Below, piece after piece: positions 14,594 through 21,933 of a DNA stretch of 64,000 bases. How positions within the stretch are numbered: the first letter of the stretch is position 1; every line of letters begins with the position of its first letter. This stretch comes from Streptomyces aculeolatus (GTDB lineage: Bacteria; Actinomycetota; Actinomycetes; Streptomycetales; Streptomycetaceae). The stretch covers positions 186,001 to 250,000 of the forward strand of contig NZ_JAINRD010000002.1 in the NCBI RefSeq assembly GCF_020400605.1, given 5' to 3'. A model generated the notes under the pieces. That model saw nothing but the letters and a program-made list of their open reading frames with translations. It ran no database searches and was not told the DNA's origin. Position numbers and translations under genes: made by a program.

Positions 14594-14913
14594 GCTGCAT
14601 CTCCGGCTACCTGCGTAGGTGCGGACGTGACCGGCTCGGGCGCGGTCGGGGCGGGGTCGGCCTGGCGCTTGGCTTCCAGGACGACCAGGGGGCAGTTCAG
14701 GGCCTCGGCCATCTTGGCGAGGTTGTCGGGGGTGCAGTTCCGCCACCCGGATTCGATCTCGCCCATGAGCTGCGGAGAGATGCCGACGAGCGCGGCCAGT
14801 TCGTACTTCCTGAGTCCGGCCTTCTCGCGGGCGTAGGTGACGGCAGACGGTTCGTGGTTGAGCGGGCGCTTGATCCGCCGGCGCGTCCGCTTGGGTCGTG
14901 GAGCTTCTGCCAT
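14590..14913 (-). CDS. XRE-family phage repressor, 107 aa
   Basis: Cro/CI-type HTH at residues 24-80: AVTYAREKAGLRKYELAALV, then GISPQLMGEIESGWRNCTPD, with a basic N-terminus (RPKRTRRRIKRPL). There is no peptidase or oligomerisation domain as in CI, so cleavage-based induction is unlikely; control may need a partner. A good sigma-70-type promoter ends 6 bases before its ATG, so the message is probably leaderless. It diverges from another regulator gene at 15064, with shared repeats between them: the layout of a lysogeny switch. Confidence 0.78.
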   Translation of the reverse strand: MAEAPRPKRTRRRIKRPLNHEPSAVTYAREKAGLRKYELAALVGISPQLMGEIESGWRNCTPDNLAKMAEALNCPLVVLEAKRQADPAPTAPEPVTSAPTQVAGDAA

Positions 14914-14919
14914 ACACAG

Positions 14920-14948
14920 ACTGTAACGCGTAGTTGCGCGTAGTTCAA
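14920..14948 (-). promoter_or_regulatory. Leaderless promoter of the XRE repressor
   Basis: On the minus strand: -35 TTGAAC (14948-14943), a 17-base spacer, -10 TACAGT (14925-14920), then 6 bases to the ATG at 14913. The match is good for a primary sigma factor, and the short gap means transcription should begin at or next to the ATG. Operator-like ACTACGCG repeats lie inside the spacer and just upstream, so binding there would block RNA polymerase. Confidence 0.65.
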
Positions 14949-15073
14949 GGACTACGCGCGTACTACTCATCCTGATGCGTAGGCTGGCGCATAACACGCG
15001 TTCCAGCCGCTTGGCCATGGGTCGCTCTGGTCAAGTTGCGCGTAGTTATGCGAAGCTGTGCACATGACTACGC
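14925..15073. promoter_or_regulatory. Repeated operator motif of the lysogeny switch
   Basis: The 12-base sequence TTGCGCGTAGTT occurs exactly at 14934-14945 and again at 15036-15047, each next to one of the two divergent genes. Shorter copies are AACGCGTAGTT (14925-14935) and the inverted GACTACGCG (from about 14950 and, inside the start of the right gene, from about 15064). The pattern of direct and inverted copies around both starts is what operators of a phage switch look like. Which of the two regulators binds which copy cannot be told from sequence. Confidence 0.6.
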
Positions 15074-15531
15074 GACCCTCTCCCCCACCGGAGGGCCAGC
15101 GGATCACCGCCGCCCTGAAGCGCACCAAGCTCTCCGCCCGACGAGCCGCCGAACTCGCCGGCATCAGCGACGCCCGCTGGCGCCAGATCACCAGCGGCTA
15201 CCAGATGGTGAGCGGCAACCCCATCCCCGTACGCGACGCCCCCGCCGAGACCGTCGCCCGTATGGCCCTCGTCGCAGACGTCACCCCCGAGGAACTCGAA
15301 GAAGACGACCGCCCCGACGCCGCCGGCGAACTCCGCCAACTACTCGCCGACGCATCGCGCTCGCAGCGCGGCGTCCTCGAAGCCGATGACCCCCGCCTAC
15401 GCATCCTCGACGCGGCCCTGGAAACGCTCACCCGGGAGCAGCAGGTGGAGTTTCTCCGCCAAGAACTTGAGGAGCGGGAGCGGGGCGGGCGCAAGGCACC
15501 GCGCGCCCCTGAAGAGCGCCGGCGCGCCTAG
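15064..15531 (+). CDS. HTH regulator of the lysogeny switch, 155 aa
   Basis: N-terminal helix-turn-helix of the XRE class: RITAALKRTKLSARRAAELA near residue 14, then GISDARWRQITSGYQMVSGN, followed by VARMALVADVTPEELEEDDR as the last helices of the domain. A charged helical tail follows (TLTREQQVEFLRQELEERER). Start at the ATG at 15064; a GTG two codons upstream is also possible. It faces the XRE repressor and is probably made in the lysogen or as the opposing regulator. Confidence 0.72.
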   Translation: MTTRPSPPPEGQRITAALKRTKLSARRAAELAGISDARWRQITSGYQMVSGNPIPVRDAPAETVARMALVADVTPEELEEDDRPDAAGELRQLLADASRSQRGVLEADDPRLRILDAALETLTREQQVEFLRQELEERERGGRKAPRAPEERRRA

Positions 15532-15656
15532 AGGTAGTTGTTAACCACATTTAAGCGGTTGCACGGGGATGGCCAAATCCCGCCTGCGGGTGCATATTTG
15601 CTCATCTACCCCACACACGCGGGGTAGTCGCACACGCACACGCCGCACCATGCGTC
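15532..15656 (+). promoter_or_regulatory. AT-richer intergenic region with a small hairpin
   Basis: This gap is clearly less GC-rich than its surroundings. It holds a short inverted repeat, CTACCCC (15606-15612) with GGGGTAG (15621-15627) around an 8-base loop, and AT-rich tracts at 15538-15555 and 15590-15600 that could hold the promoter of the membrane-protein gene. No convincing -35/-10 pair can be assigned. Confidence 0.3.
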
Positions 15657-16556
15657 ATGGGGGAGCAGCACGTGTACGACCTCGTAGTCGCGGCGGTCCT
15701 GGGGGCAATCGCCGTTCTCATCATCGGCGCTTACGCAGGGCTCTGGGCCATGCGTAGACGCATCATCGACACGCAACGTCAACTCCAGCGGGAGCGCGAA
15801 GAGCGGCTACGCGCGGTGAACGACCTCGCCATCGCCATGGGCCGCGACCTACTCAGGCGGAAACTCGCCGCGCTCGACGGCGGCGGTGATGACGACGAGC
15901 CGCCCGAGGAGCGGCGGAAACGTTTCCGCGCAGTGCCGCCTCCGCCGCTCGCCGTGCCGATCGCGTTACTGCTGGCCGCCGGCGCCTGGCTCCGCACCCA
16001 CCTCTGGGCACCGGCCCGCGCACACCCGTGGGCCGCCGCGGGGACCATCGCCACCGCCGCGGCCGTCGCCATAGCCGTCTACGTCGCCCCCGGCGGCGAC
16101 GGCGCCCACCGCGCCGACGCGCCGACCATCACCGCCGCCCCGACCGCACCCGCCCCGCCGGGACCGGGAGAGAGCACGCCGCCCAGCGTGGGCCCGGACC
16201 GTACGCCATCCAGCTCGCCGTCTGGGCGCGCGGCCGTCGCCGGCCGCCGCGGCTTCCCACTCCCGAGCCCCACCACCGCGCCGCCGCCCGAGCCCGTGTC
16301 CCGCACCTCCCCGCCCGCCAGCAGCAGCCCGCCGCCGGACGGGACCAGCCCGCCCGGGACCAGCAGCGGCGGAACGACCGGCGGCGACAGCAGTACCGGC
16401 GGAACGGGCGGCGGTGACGGCGGCAGTACCGGGGACCCGACAACCGGCGGCACCACACCGCCGGTCGACCCGCCCGACGAGGACACCCCCGGCGGCCTCC
16501 TGTGCCTCGACATCGACCTGCACCCGATCCTGCGGCTCGGCCTATGCCTCCTGTGA
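15657..16556 (+). CDS. Membrane protein with Pro/Gly-rich tail, near the integrase
   Basis: A first transmembrane helix at residues 8-30 (DLVVAAVLGAIAVLIIGAYA), a charged coiled-coil-like cytoplasmic part (DTQRQLQREREERLRAVNDL), then two more hydrophobic segments (LAVPIALLLAAGAWL and AAGTIATAAAVAIAVYVAPG, about residues 98-145). The last 150 residues are low-complexity Pro/Ser/Thr/Gly repeats, probably outside the membrane, ending in a short LLCLDIDLHPILRLGLCLL segment. It is on the opposite strand from the early operon, next to the integrase, a usual place for lysogenic-conversion or exclusion genes. Its 3' end overlaps the integrase stop by 15 bases, convergently. Confidence 0.6.
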   Translation: MGEQHVYDLVVAAVLGAIAVLIIGAYAGLWAMRRRIIDTQRQLQREREERLRAVNDLAIAMGRDLLRRKLAALDGGGDDDEPPEERRKRFRAVPPPPLAVPIALLLAAGAWLRTHLWAPARAHPWAAAGTIATAAAVAIAVYVAPGGDGAHRADAPTITAAPTAPAPPGPGESTPPSVGPDRTPSSSPSGRAAVAGRRGFPLPSPTTAPPPEPVSRTSPPASSSPPPDGTSPPGTSSGGTTGGDSSTGGTGGGDGGSTGDPTTGGTTPPVDPPDEDTPGGLLCLDIDLHPILRLGLCLL

Positions 16557-17801
16557 CGCGGTCGGCAGCGGCACGACGTTCCCGCCCGCGGCCGGCGGCG
16601 ACATCGCGTTCTCCACCGCCGCCGTGATGTCATCGGACAGGCTCCGCACCAGATGCCCGTACCGGTCCACAGTGGTCGTGATGCTCTCGTGCCCCAACCG
16701 GGCCTGGATCGCAGGCAGCGGCACCCCCGCGGCAATCAGCCACGCCACATGCGTATGCCGCAGATCATGAATCCGCGGACGCTTCGGGAGCCCCTTCGCG
16801 ATCGCCTCCTCCACCGCCGGCAGCCACCGCCGCCGCCAGAAATTCGTATGGCGCCAGGCCTTCCCCCTCGGCGTCTCAAAGATCAGCCCTTCCGGTGGCT
16901 TCCCCGCCACCCGGCGGCGGACCATCGCGAGTTGCTCCGCCGTGAGTGCCACCACGCGGCGGGCCCTCCTCGTCTTCGGCGGGCCCAGCCAGTACGCCGC
17001 GCCCGCCTCGCCCGGCGCTTTGCGCTTCCACGCCCGCTGCACGGACACGGTGCCGCGCTTGAGGTCGACATCGCGGACCTGGAGCGCGGTCGCCTCACCC
17101 CACCGCATGCCCGTCCCGACGAGCCAGTCCGTGAGGTCGCGGGCGTCATCAAAGGTGATCTCGGCGCGGATGCGGGCGTACTCCTCCGGCTCTAGGAACG
17201 TCATCTCCTCCACCGTGTGGTCGTCGATACGCGGGAGGCGCACCTTCTTGCAGCAGTTCTTCGTCCGCAGCGGCGGCTCGGCGTCGACGGCGGCCTGCAC
17301 GATGGAGCTGAGCAGCCCGTGCCGGTTCGCGATCGACTTCGGCCCGGCCGGACGGCGCAGCCACCGCGCCGGGTTGTCCGGGTCGCGCTCGCCGGTCTCC
17401 TGCGCGCGGATCCAGTCCTGTACGTCGTCGGCCGTGATGTTGCAGATCGTCGCCGGCGCGACCCGGCCGGACGGCTCGACATGCTGCAGGGCGGAGAAGT
17501 GGTTGACGATGTCGCGGCGGTAGTCGCCCCGGGTCCGCTCGTCGATCCCGGTGAGGCGGTCGACTACGCGGTGCGCCCACGTCTCGAACGGCATGTCGCC
17601 GGGGCGCTGTTCCTCGTCGACGAAGCCCTTGCCGCGGACCCAGCCGGGCGGCCAGCGGTTGCCGTGGGCCTCGACGATGCCCTTGAACTCGCGCGCCTGG
17701 TCCTCGTCGCCGAAGTTCTCGGACTGCCACGCGCCGTCCTGGCGCCATTTGATCTGGTAGGTGATCCCGTCCTTCTTGGGGCGGGGCACGATGCTCGCCA
17801 T
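16542..17801 (-). CDS. int: Tyrosine site-specific integrase
   Basis: Three-part phage integrase of 419 residues: an N-terminal arm-binding region (PRPKKDGITYQIKWRQDGAW), a SAM-like core-binding domain (RTRGDYRRDIVNHFSALQHV), and the catalytic domain with the first Arg in GTGMRWGEATAL near residue 230, the HxxR box HDLRHTHVAWLIAAGVPLP near 345, and the Tyr in LGHESITTTVDRYGHL near 380. All catalytic residues are present. It starts 99 bases from the 3' end of the tRNA-Sec gene, the normal layout when the attachment site lies in the tRNA. Probably active. Confidence 0.93.
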   Translation of the reverse strand: MASIVPRPKKDGITYQIKWRQDGAWQSENFGDEDQAREFKGIVEAHGNRWPPGWVRGKGFVDEEQRPGDMPFETWAHRVVDRLTGIDERTRGDYRRDIVNHFSALQHVEPSGRVAPATICNITADDVQDWIRAQETGERDPDNPARWLRRPAGPKSIANRHGLLSSIVQAAVDAEPPLRTKNCCKKVRLPRIDDHTVEEMTFLEPEEYARIRAEITFDDARDLTDWLVGTGMRWGEATALQVRDVDLKRGTVSVQRAWKRKAPGEAGAAYWLGPPKTRRARRVVALTAEQLAMVRRRVAGKPPEGLIFETPRGKAWRHTNFWRRRWLPAVEEAIAKGLPKRPRIHDLRHTHVAWLIAAGVPLPAIQARLGHESITTTVDRYGHLVRSLSDDITAAVENAMSPPAAGGNVVPLPTASQEA

Positions 17802-17899
17802 GGATCGGGAGAGTACGCCCGTTTTTCATGGTCATGTTCCCGCGATGTTCCCAACGGGATGGCGCAGGGCCGGAGTTCGCAGGTCAGGGGGGTGAGAAT

Positions 17900-17940
17900 G
17901 GCGGAGGTGGACGGGAATCGAACCCGCCTGACCGAGATAC
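17900..17940. other. Candidate attachment site in the 3' end of tRNA-Sec
   Basis: Inferred, not seen: integrases of this type cross over in the 3' half of tRNA genes, and the integrase gene lies directly downstream. A second copy of the tRNA 3' end should mark the other edge of the element, left of this window. The exact crossover bases cannot be set from one end. Confidence 0.5.
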
Positions 17941-17995
17941 TCGCTCACTACGGTTTTGAAGACCGAGGGGGCCACCAGGCGCCCGTACACCTCCA
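17900..17995 (-). tRNA. selC: tRNA-Sec (anticodon UCA)
   Basis: On the minus strand the gene starts GGAGGTGTACGGG (5' end at 17995) and ends CACCTCCGCCA with an encoded CCA (17902-17900), giving a matched acceptor stem. The anticodon UCA is at 17958-17960, in the loop of GGTCTTCAAAACC, and the T-arm reads GGTTCGATTCCC. The length (96 bases with CCA) and the long variable arm (GTAGTGAGCGAGTATCTC region) are typical of selenocysteine tRNA. It decodes UGA as selenocysteine with SelB. It is the probable attachment gene of the element to its left. No selenoprotein gene or selA/selB/selD is in this window. Confidence 0.92.
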
Positions 17996-18104
17996 CCGGC
18001 AACTTTCGTACGCATCGTAAGCGCAACCGGTCGCGGCGCGGGCGGAATTCAGCACCCGGTCGCGAATTCCCTTTCCCCTCCGGCGTTTTCGCGGGGCGGA
18101 CGGA

Positions 18105-18713
18105 TCAGCCTTCGCCCCAGAACGGCACTCCCTCGCCCTCCAGGCGGTCGAGGAGCGCGAGGCCCTCCTCCGCCCAGTCGATCTCGGCGCGCGCCTTGGC
18201 CGACTCACCGCGGAACGCGAACCGCTTGAACTCGACGATCGCCTCGTGCTCCGCCCGCGGGCGCTGCCGGAGGCGGGAGTCCAGCAGCGGGACGCGGCGG
18301 GCTTCGAGGTCGTCGACCATCCCTTCCCAGGTGGCCAGCGCCGCGGCGTAGTGGGCGCGGTGGGCCCGTAGCTGGGCGCGGGCGGCGGCGTAGGAGGAGA
18401 ACTCGAAGTGGGCCGCGCGGACCCGGGAGGGGTCGCGCTCGGGCGGGTAGAGGGTGGGCTCTTCGAGCCAGGCGCGCAGCTCGGCGAGCCCCTTGCCGGT
18501 GAGCGAGTAAACGCGCTTCTCGGCCCGCTTGCCGCGCGGCACCACCTCGACCTCGACCAGCTCGTCCTGCTCCATCCGGCGCAGCTCCGGATAGATCTGG
18601 CTGTGCGGTGCCTGCCACATGTACGCGACGGTGCCGTCGAAGTACCGGATCAGGTTGTAGCCGGTCATCGGCTCTGCGGTCAGCACGGCGAGCAGCGCGT
18701 GGCGAAGGGACAC
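18105..18713 (-). CDS. PadR-family transcriptional regulator
   Basis: N-terminal winged helix of the PadR family: RHALLAVLTAEPMTGYNLIR, then QAPHSQIYPELRRMEQDELV, followed by the wing with RVYSLTGKGLAELRAWLEEP. The C-terminal half is the helical Vir_act_alpha_C-like dimer domain (FEFSSYAAARAQLRAHRAHY). GTG start at 18713, GAGGT about 8 bases upstream. It lies 50 bases after the molybdenum-hydroxylase large subunit on the same strand, so it is probably the last gene of that operon and a good candidate to control it and the divergent operon, from the dyad near 23640. Confidence 0.88.
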   Translation of the reverse strand: MSLRHALLAVLTAEPMTGYNLIRYFDGTVAYMWQAPHSQIYPELRRMEQDELVEVEVVPRGKRAEKRVYSLTGKGLAELRAWLEEPTLYPPERDPSRVRAAHFEFSSYAAARAQLRAHRAHYAAALATWEGMVDDLEARRVPLLDSRLRQRPRAEHEAIVEFKRFAFRGESAKARAEIDWAEEGLALLDRLEGEGVPFWGEG

Positions 18714-18763
18714 GGTGGACCTCGGGTCGGCGTACGGAGGGTGGTCGGATCAGGCGGCGGTGG

Positions 18764-21049
18764 TCACGGGTGAACTGTAGTGGCCTGCGGTGACGGCGTT
18801 CCGCGCAGCAGCTCCCGCACGTTGCCCGGGGTGAGCGGCAGCCGCGTCACCGGCCGCGCCGCCGCGCCGAGGGCGTCGGCGACGGCGTTCGCGACGGCCG
18901 CGGGCGTGCCCACCATGCCGGACTCGCCGGCGCCCTTGAGGCCCAGGGGGTTGGTGGGCGTCGGGTACTCGACGACGAACACGTCGATCTCCGGCAGGTC
19001 CGCCGCGGTGGGCATCAGGTAGTCGCCGAACGACGTGGAGAGCGGCTGCCCCTGCTCGTCGTAGACCAGCTCCTCCAGCAGCGCGCCGCCGATGCCCTGG
19101 GAGGCCGCCCCGGCGAGCTGGCCGCGCACCAGCTCCGGGTTGACCGCGCGCCCGACGTCGTGCAGGACGGCGTGCCGGAGCACCCGGACCGCACCGGTCG
19201 CGGCGTCGACGGTGACGAGCGAGAGTGCGGCGCCGAAGGAGAAGCCGGGGTGCGGCTTGTCGAACCGGCCGTGCCCCGCCGGCAGCCTCCCGGCCGGGGC
19301 GGTCGCGCCGCCGGGCCCGCGGACCGTGCCCCGGTCGAAGCGCACTTCGCCGGGGTCGCCGCCCACCTCGGCCGCCGCCTTGGCGAGGAGGTCCCGGGCG
19401 GCCAGCGCGATGGCGTTGCCCGCCAGCAGCGTCGACCGGCTGGCGAACGCGCCGAAGCCCATGGGGACGGCGGTGGTGTCGGAGAAGTCGACGGTCACGT
19501 CCTCGAAGGGCACGGACAGGGCGTCGGCGGCGATCTGGGCCAGGACGGTCTCCACCCCCTGCCCGAGGGAGGAGACGCCCGTCCGCACGGTGAACGTGCC
19601 GTCGTCGGCGGCCTCGACGAACGCCTCCTCGAACGGCCCGACGGCGCCGATCTCCACGTACGGCGCGAGGCCGACGCCGGCCAGCCGCCCGCTTCGCCGC
19701 AGCCGCTGCCGCTCGCGGGTGAGCGCCTCGTAGCCGGCGGCGTCGAGGAGGGTCTCGAACGACGCGGGGAAGTCGCCGCTCTCGTAGCGTACGGGCGGCA
19801 CGTGCGGCTGCTCCGGCGCGTCGAACGCGAACGGCATGGCCGCGGCGGGGATCAGGTTGCGCCGCCGCAGCTCCGCCGGGTCGAGGCCCAGCTCCGCGGC
19901 GAGCAGGTCGAGTGCGCGCTCGCGGGCGAAGGTCGCCTCCGTCATGCCGGGGCCGCGGTACGTCCCGGTCGGGGTGCGGTTGGTCAGCACGCCGGTGGAG
20001 TCGACCGCGAACGCCTCCCAGCGGTACGGGCCCGCGGCGTGCAGGGCGGGCAGCAGCCCGGGGAGGATGCCCTGGGAGCGCACGTACGCGCCCTGGTCGC
20101 ACCAGGCGCGGTCGCGGAAGGCGAGCAGCCGGCCGTCGGACGTGGCGGCGATCTCCCACTCGTGCTCCTGCTCGCGCGCGTGGTTGGTCGCCACGAAGTG
20201 CTCGGCGCGGTCCTCGGTCCACTTCACCGGCCGGCCCAGCCGCATGGCGGCGAAGGGCACCAGGAAGTCCTCCGGGTACGGCTCGCCCCGTACCCCGAAG
20301 CCGCCGCCGACGTGCACCTCCACGACCCGTACGCGCTCGGGACCGAGGCCGAGCATGGCGCCGAGGGCCTGCCGGGTGAAGTGCTTGACCTTGGCGCCGC
20401 CCCACAGGGTGAGCAGGCCGGTGGCCGGCTCGTACTCGGCGAGCAGGCCGCGGGTCTCCATGGGGACCGCGGTGTGGCGGTGCATCGTCAGCCGCTCGCG
20501 GACCACGACGTCGGCGCGGGAGAACGCGGCCTCGACGTCGCCGTGCCGCAGGGACACGGTGCTGACGGTGTTGTCCGGGCTCGACTCGTGCAGCCGCGGG
20601 GCGCCTTCTGCGGTGGCGGCGGCCATGGTGGCGGCCACGTCGAGGTCGTCGATGTCCACGTCGACCAGTTCGGCCGCGTCCTCCGCGGTGTACGGGTCCT
20701 CGGCGACGACGAGGGCGACGGGCTCGCCGACGTAGCGGACGGTGCCACGCGCCAGCGGCGGCTGGAGCAGCGGGGGCGTCTCGGCGGTCTCGGCGAACGG
20801 CAGCCGGACGGGGATGCGGACGTCCGGCAGGTCGTCGGCGGTGTAGACGGCCAGCACGCCGGGCAGGGCCAGCGCCTCGGCGGTGTCCAGCGCGGCGATA
20901 CGGCCGTGGGCGAGCGGGCTGCGCACCACGCGGACGTGGACCTGCCCCGGGCGGTCGAGGTCGGCGGCGTAGCGGGCGCGGCCGGTCAGCAGGTCGTCGA
21001 CGCCGCGCCGCGGTGTCGAGGTGCCGACGGACGGGGTGCGGTGGTTCAC
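18764..21049 (-). CDS. Molybdenum hydroxylase large subunit (xanthine dehydrogenase type)
   Basis: Molybdopterin-cytosine-dinucleotide or MPT-binding large subunit of about 761 residues. Seen: RGVDDLLTGRARYAADLDRP at the start, YVGEPVALVVAEDPYTAEDA, the Mo-binding loops VHVGGGFGVRGEPYPEDFLV and RTPTGTYRGPGMTEATFARE, SSLGQGVETVLAQIAADALS, and the C-terminal GLKGAGESGMVGTPAAVANA with the catalytic Glu. The loop TGTYRGPG lacks the Cys-bearing VAYRCSFR loop of true carbon monoxide dehydrogenase, so this is a purine- or N-heterocycle-type hydroxylase. GTG start overlaps the FAD-subunit stop. It hydroxylates an aromatic or heterocyclic ring using water; substrate unknown. Confidence 0.9.
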   Translation of the reverse strand: MNHRTPSVGTSTPRRGVDDLLTGRARYAADLDRPGQVHVRVVRSPLAHGRIAALDTAEALALPGVLAVYTADDLPDVRIPVRLPFAETAETPPLLQPPLARGTVRYVGEPVALVVAEDPYTAEDAAELVDVDIDDLDVAATMAAATAEGAPRLHESSPDNTVSTVSLRHGDVEAAFSRADVVVRERLTMHRHTAVPMETRGLLAEYEPATGLLTLWGGAKVKHFTRQALGAMLGLGPERVRVVEVHVGGGFGVRGEPYPEDFLVPFAAMRLGRPVKWTEDRAEHFVATNHAREQEHEWEIAATSDGRLLAFRDRAWCDQGAYVRSQGILPGLLPALHAAGPYRWEAFAVDSTGVLTNRTPTGTYRGPGMTEATFARERALDLLAAELGLDPAELRRRNLIPAAAMPFAFDAPEQPHVPPVRYESGDFPASFETLLDAAGYEALTRERQRLRRSGRLAGVGLAPYVEIGAVGPFEEAFVEAADDGTFTVRTGVSSLGQGVETVLAQIAADALSVPFEDVTVDFSDTTAVPMGFGAFASRSTLLAGNAIALAARDLLAKAAAEVGGDPGEVRFDRGTVRGPGGATAPAGRLPAGHGRFDKPHPGFSFGAALSLVTVDAATGAVRVLRHAVLHDVGRAVNPELVRGQLAGAASQGIGGALLEELVYDEQGQPLSTSFGDYLMPTAADLPEIDVFVVEYPTPTNPLGLKGAGESGMVGTPAAVANAVADALGAAARPVTRLPLTPGNVRELLRGTPSPQATTVHP

Positions 21050-21933
21050 GACTTCTCCTTCAGCCGGTCGAGGGCGCGGGTGACGAGGGTCCGGACGAGT
21101 TCGCGGCGGAAGTCCGCGCCGCCCCCGGGGACTTCGCCGGAGGCGGCAGAGGAGCCGGCCGCGGCTCCGGCCGCGGACGCGGCCAGCCGGGCCGCCTCGG
21201 CGGCCGCCCGCTCGGTCAGCCGCCCGCCGGTCAGCGCCTCCTCCGCCTCCCGGGCGCGTACGGGCACGGGCCCGACGCTGCCGAGGGCGACGCGCACGTG
21301 CGTGGCCACCCCGTCGCCGTCGAGCGCCACCGCGACGGCCGCGGAGGCCAGGGCGAAGTCGCCGCTGTGCACCTGGAACTCCTCGAACACGCTGCGCAGC
21401 CCGGGCGGCGGGGCCGGAAAGGCGACCTCCACCAGCATCTCGTCGGGTTCGAGCGCGGTGATGAACGGGGCGAGGAAGAAGTCCGCGGCGGGGACGGTCC
21501 TGGTGCCGTCCGCGGACTGGAGGGTCACGGACGCGTCCAGGGCCGCGGCGACGACGGGGAGTTCGGCGGAGGGGTCGGCGTGGGCGAGGCTGCCGCCGCA
21601 CGTGCCGCGTACCCGGACGGGATGGTGGCCGATGCGCCCCGCGGCCTCGCGGAGCGCCTGCCAGGGGCCGGTGAGCCCGGTGGCGCGTTCCAGCTCCAGG
21701 TGCCGGACCAGGGCGCCGACGCGCAGACCGCCGCCGTCCCCGCGGACGTACCGGTGGGTGGTGATGCGGCCGATGTCGACGAGGTGGCTGGGCCGGGCCA
21801 GCCGGTACGCCATGAGCGGCACCAGGCTCTGGCCGCCGGCCAGGATCTTCGCGTCCTCCCCGGCGTCGCGCAGGAGGGCGAGCGCCTCCGGCACACCGGC
21901 GGCGCGGGCGTACGCGAACGGCGGCGGCTTCAC
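21046..21933 (-). CDS. Molybdenum hydroxylase FAD-binding subunit
   Basis: Medium subunit of 295 residues with the two FAD motifs of the family: ILAGGQSLVPLMAYRLARPS near residue 30 and RVRGTCGGSLAHADPSAELP near residue 105. The C-terminal CO-dehydrogenase-flavoprotein-like domain follows. It carries electrons from the iron-sulfur subunit to the acceptor. GTG at 21933 overlaps the stop of the iron-sulfur gene, and its stop overlaps the large-subunit start, so the three subunits are made in the order S, M, L. A short Ala/Ser/Gly-rich insert (about residues 250-270) is not usual but harmless. Confidence 0.9.
   Translation of the reverse strand: MKPPPFAYARAAGVPEALALLRDAGEDAKILAGGQSLVPLMAYRLARPSHLVDIGRITTHRYVRGDGGGLRVGALVRHLELERATGLTGPWQALREAAGRIGHHPVRVRGTCGGSLAHADPSAELPVVAAALDASVTLQSADGTRTVPAADFFLAPFITALEPDEMLVEVAFPAPPPGLRSVFEEFQVHSGDFALASAAVAVALDGDGVATHVRVALGSVGPVPVRAREAEEALTGGRLTERAAAEAARLAASAAGAAAGSSAASGEVPGGGADFRRELVRTLVTRALDRLKEKS

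Larger units (their letters stand above)
1..17935. mobile_element. Integrated temperate-phage-like element (integrase-side part)
   Basis: Seen: a tyrosine integrase beside the 3' end of a tRNA gene, a divergent repressor pair with repeated operator-like sequences, an excisionase-like protein, and a long leftward operon of small overlapping genes with recombination and replication functions. These are the usual integration, switch and early regions of an actinobacterial temperate phage or a phage-like integrative element. No capsid, tail, terminase or lysis gene is visible; if present they lie left of base 1. The right boundary is inferred to fall in the 3' half of the tRNA-Sec gene; the left attachment site is outside the window. 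An integrative conjugative element is the main alternative, but no FtsK-like transfer protein is seen. Confidence 0.85.

Noticed and set aside
16340-16460. Tandem Gly/Thr/Ser repeat as a functional DNA element
   Set aside because: The DNA repeats are explained by low-complexity coding in the tail of the membrane protein; the units are irregular.
1-17935. Integrative conjugative element of the pSAM2 type
   Set aside because: The integrase-at-tRNA layout would fit, but no FtsK-like transfer gene or pSAM2-like replication gene is visible, while ERF, YqaJ, RuvC/RusA-like, DnaQ-like and methylase genes are typical of phage early regions. Not excluded until the left part is seen.
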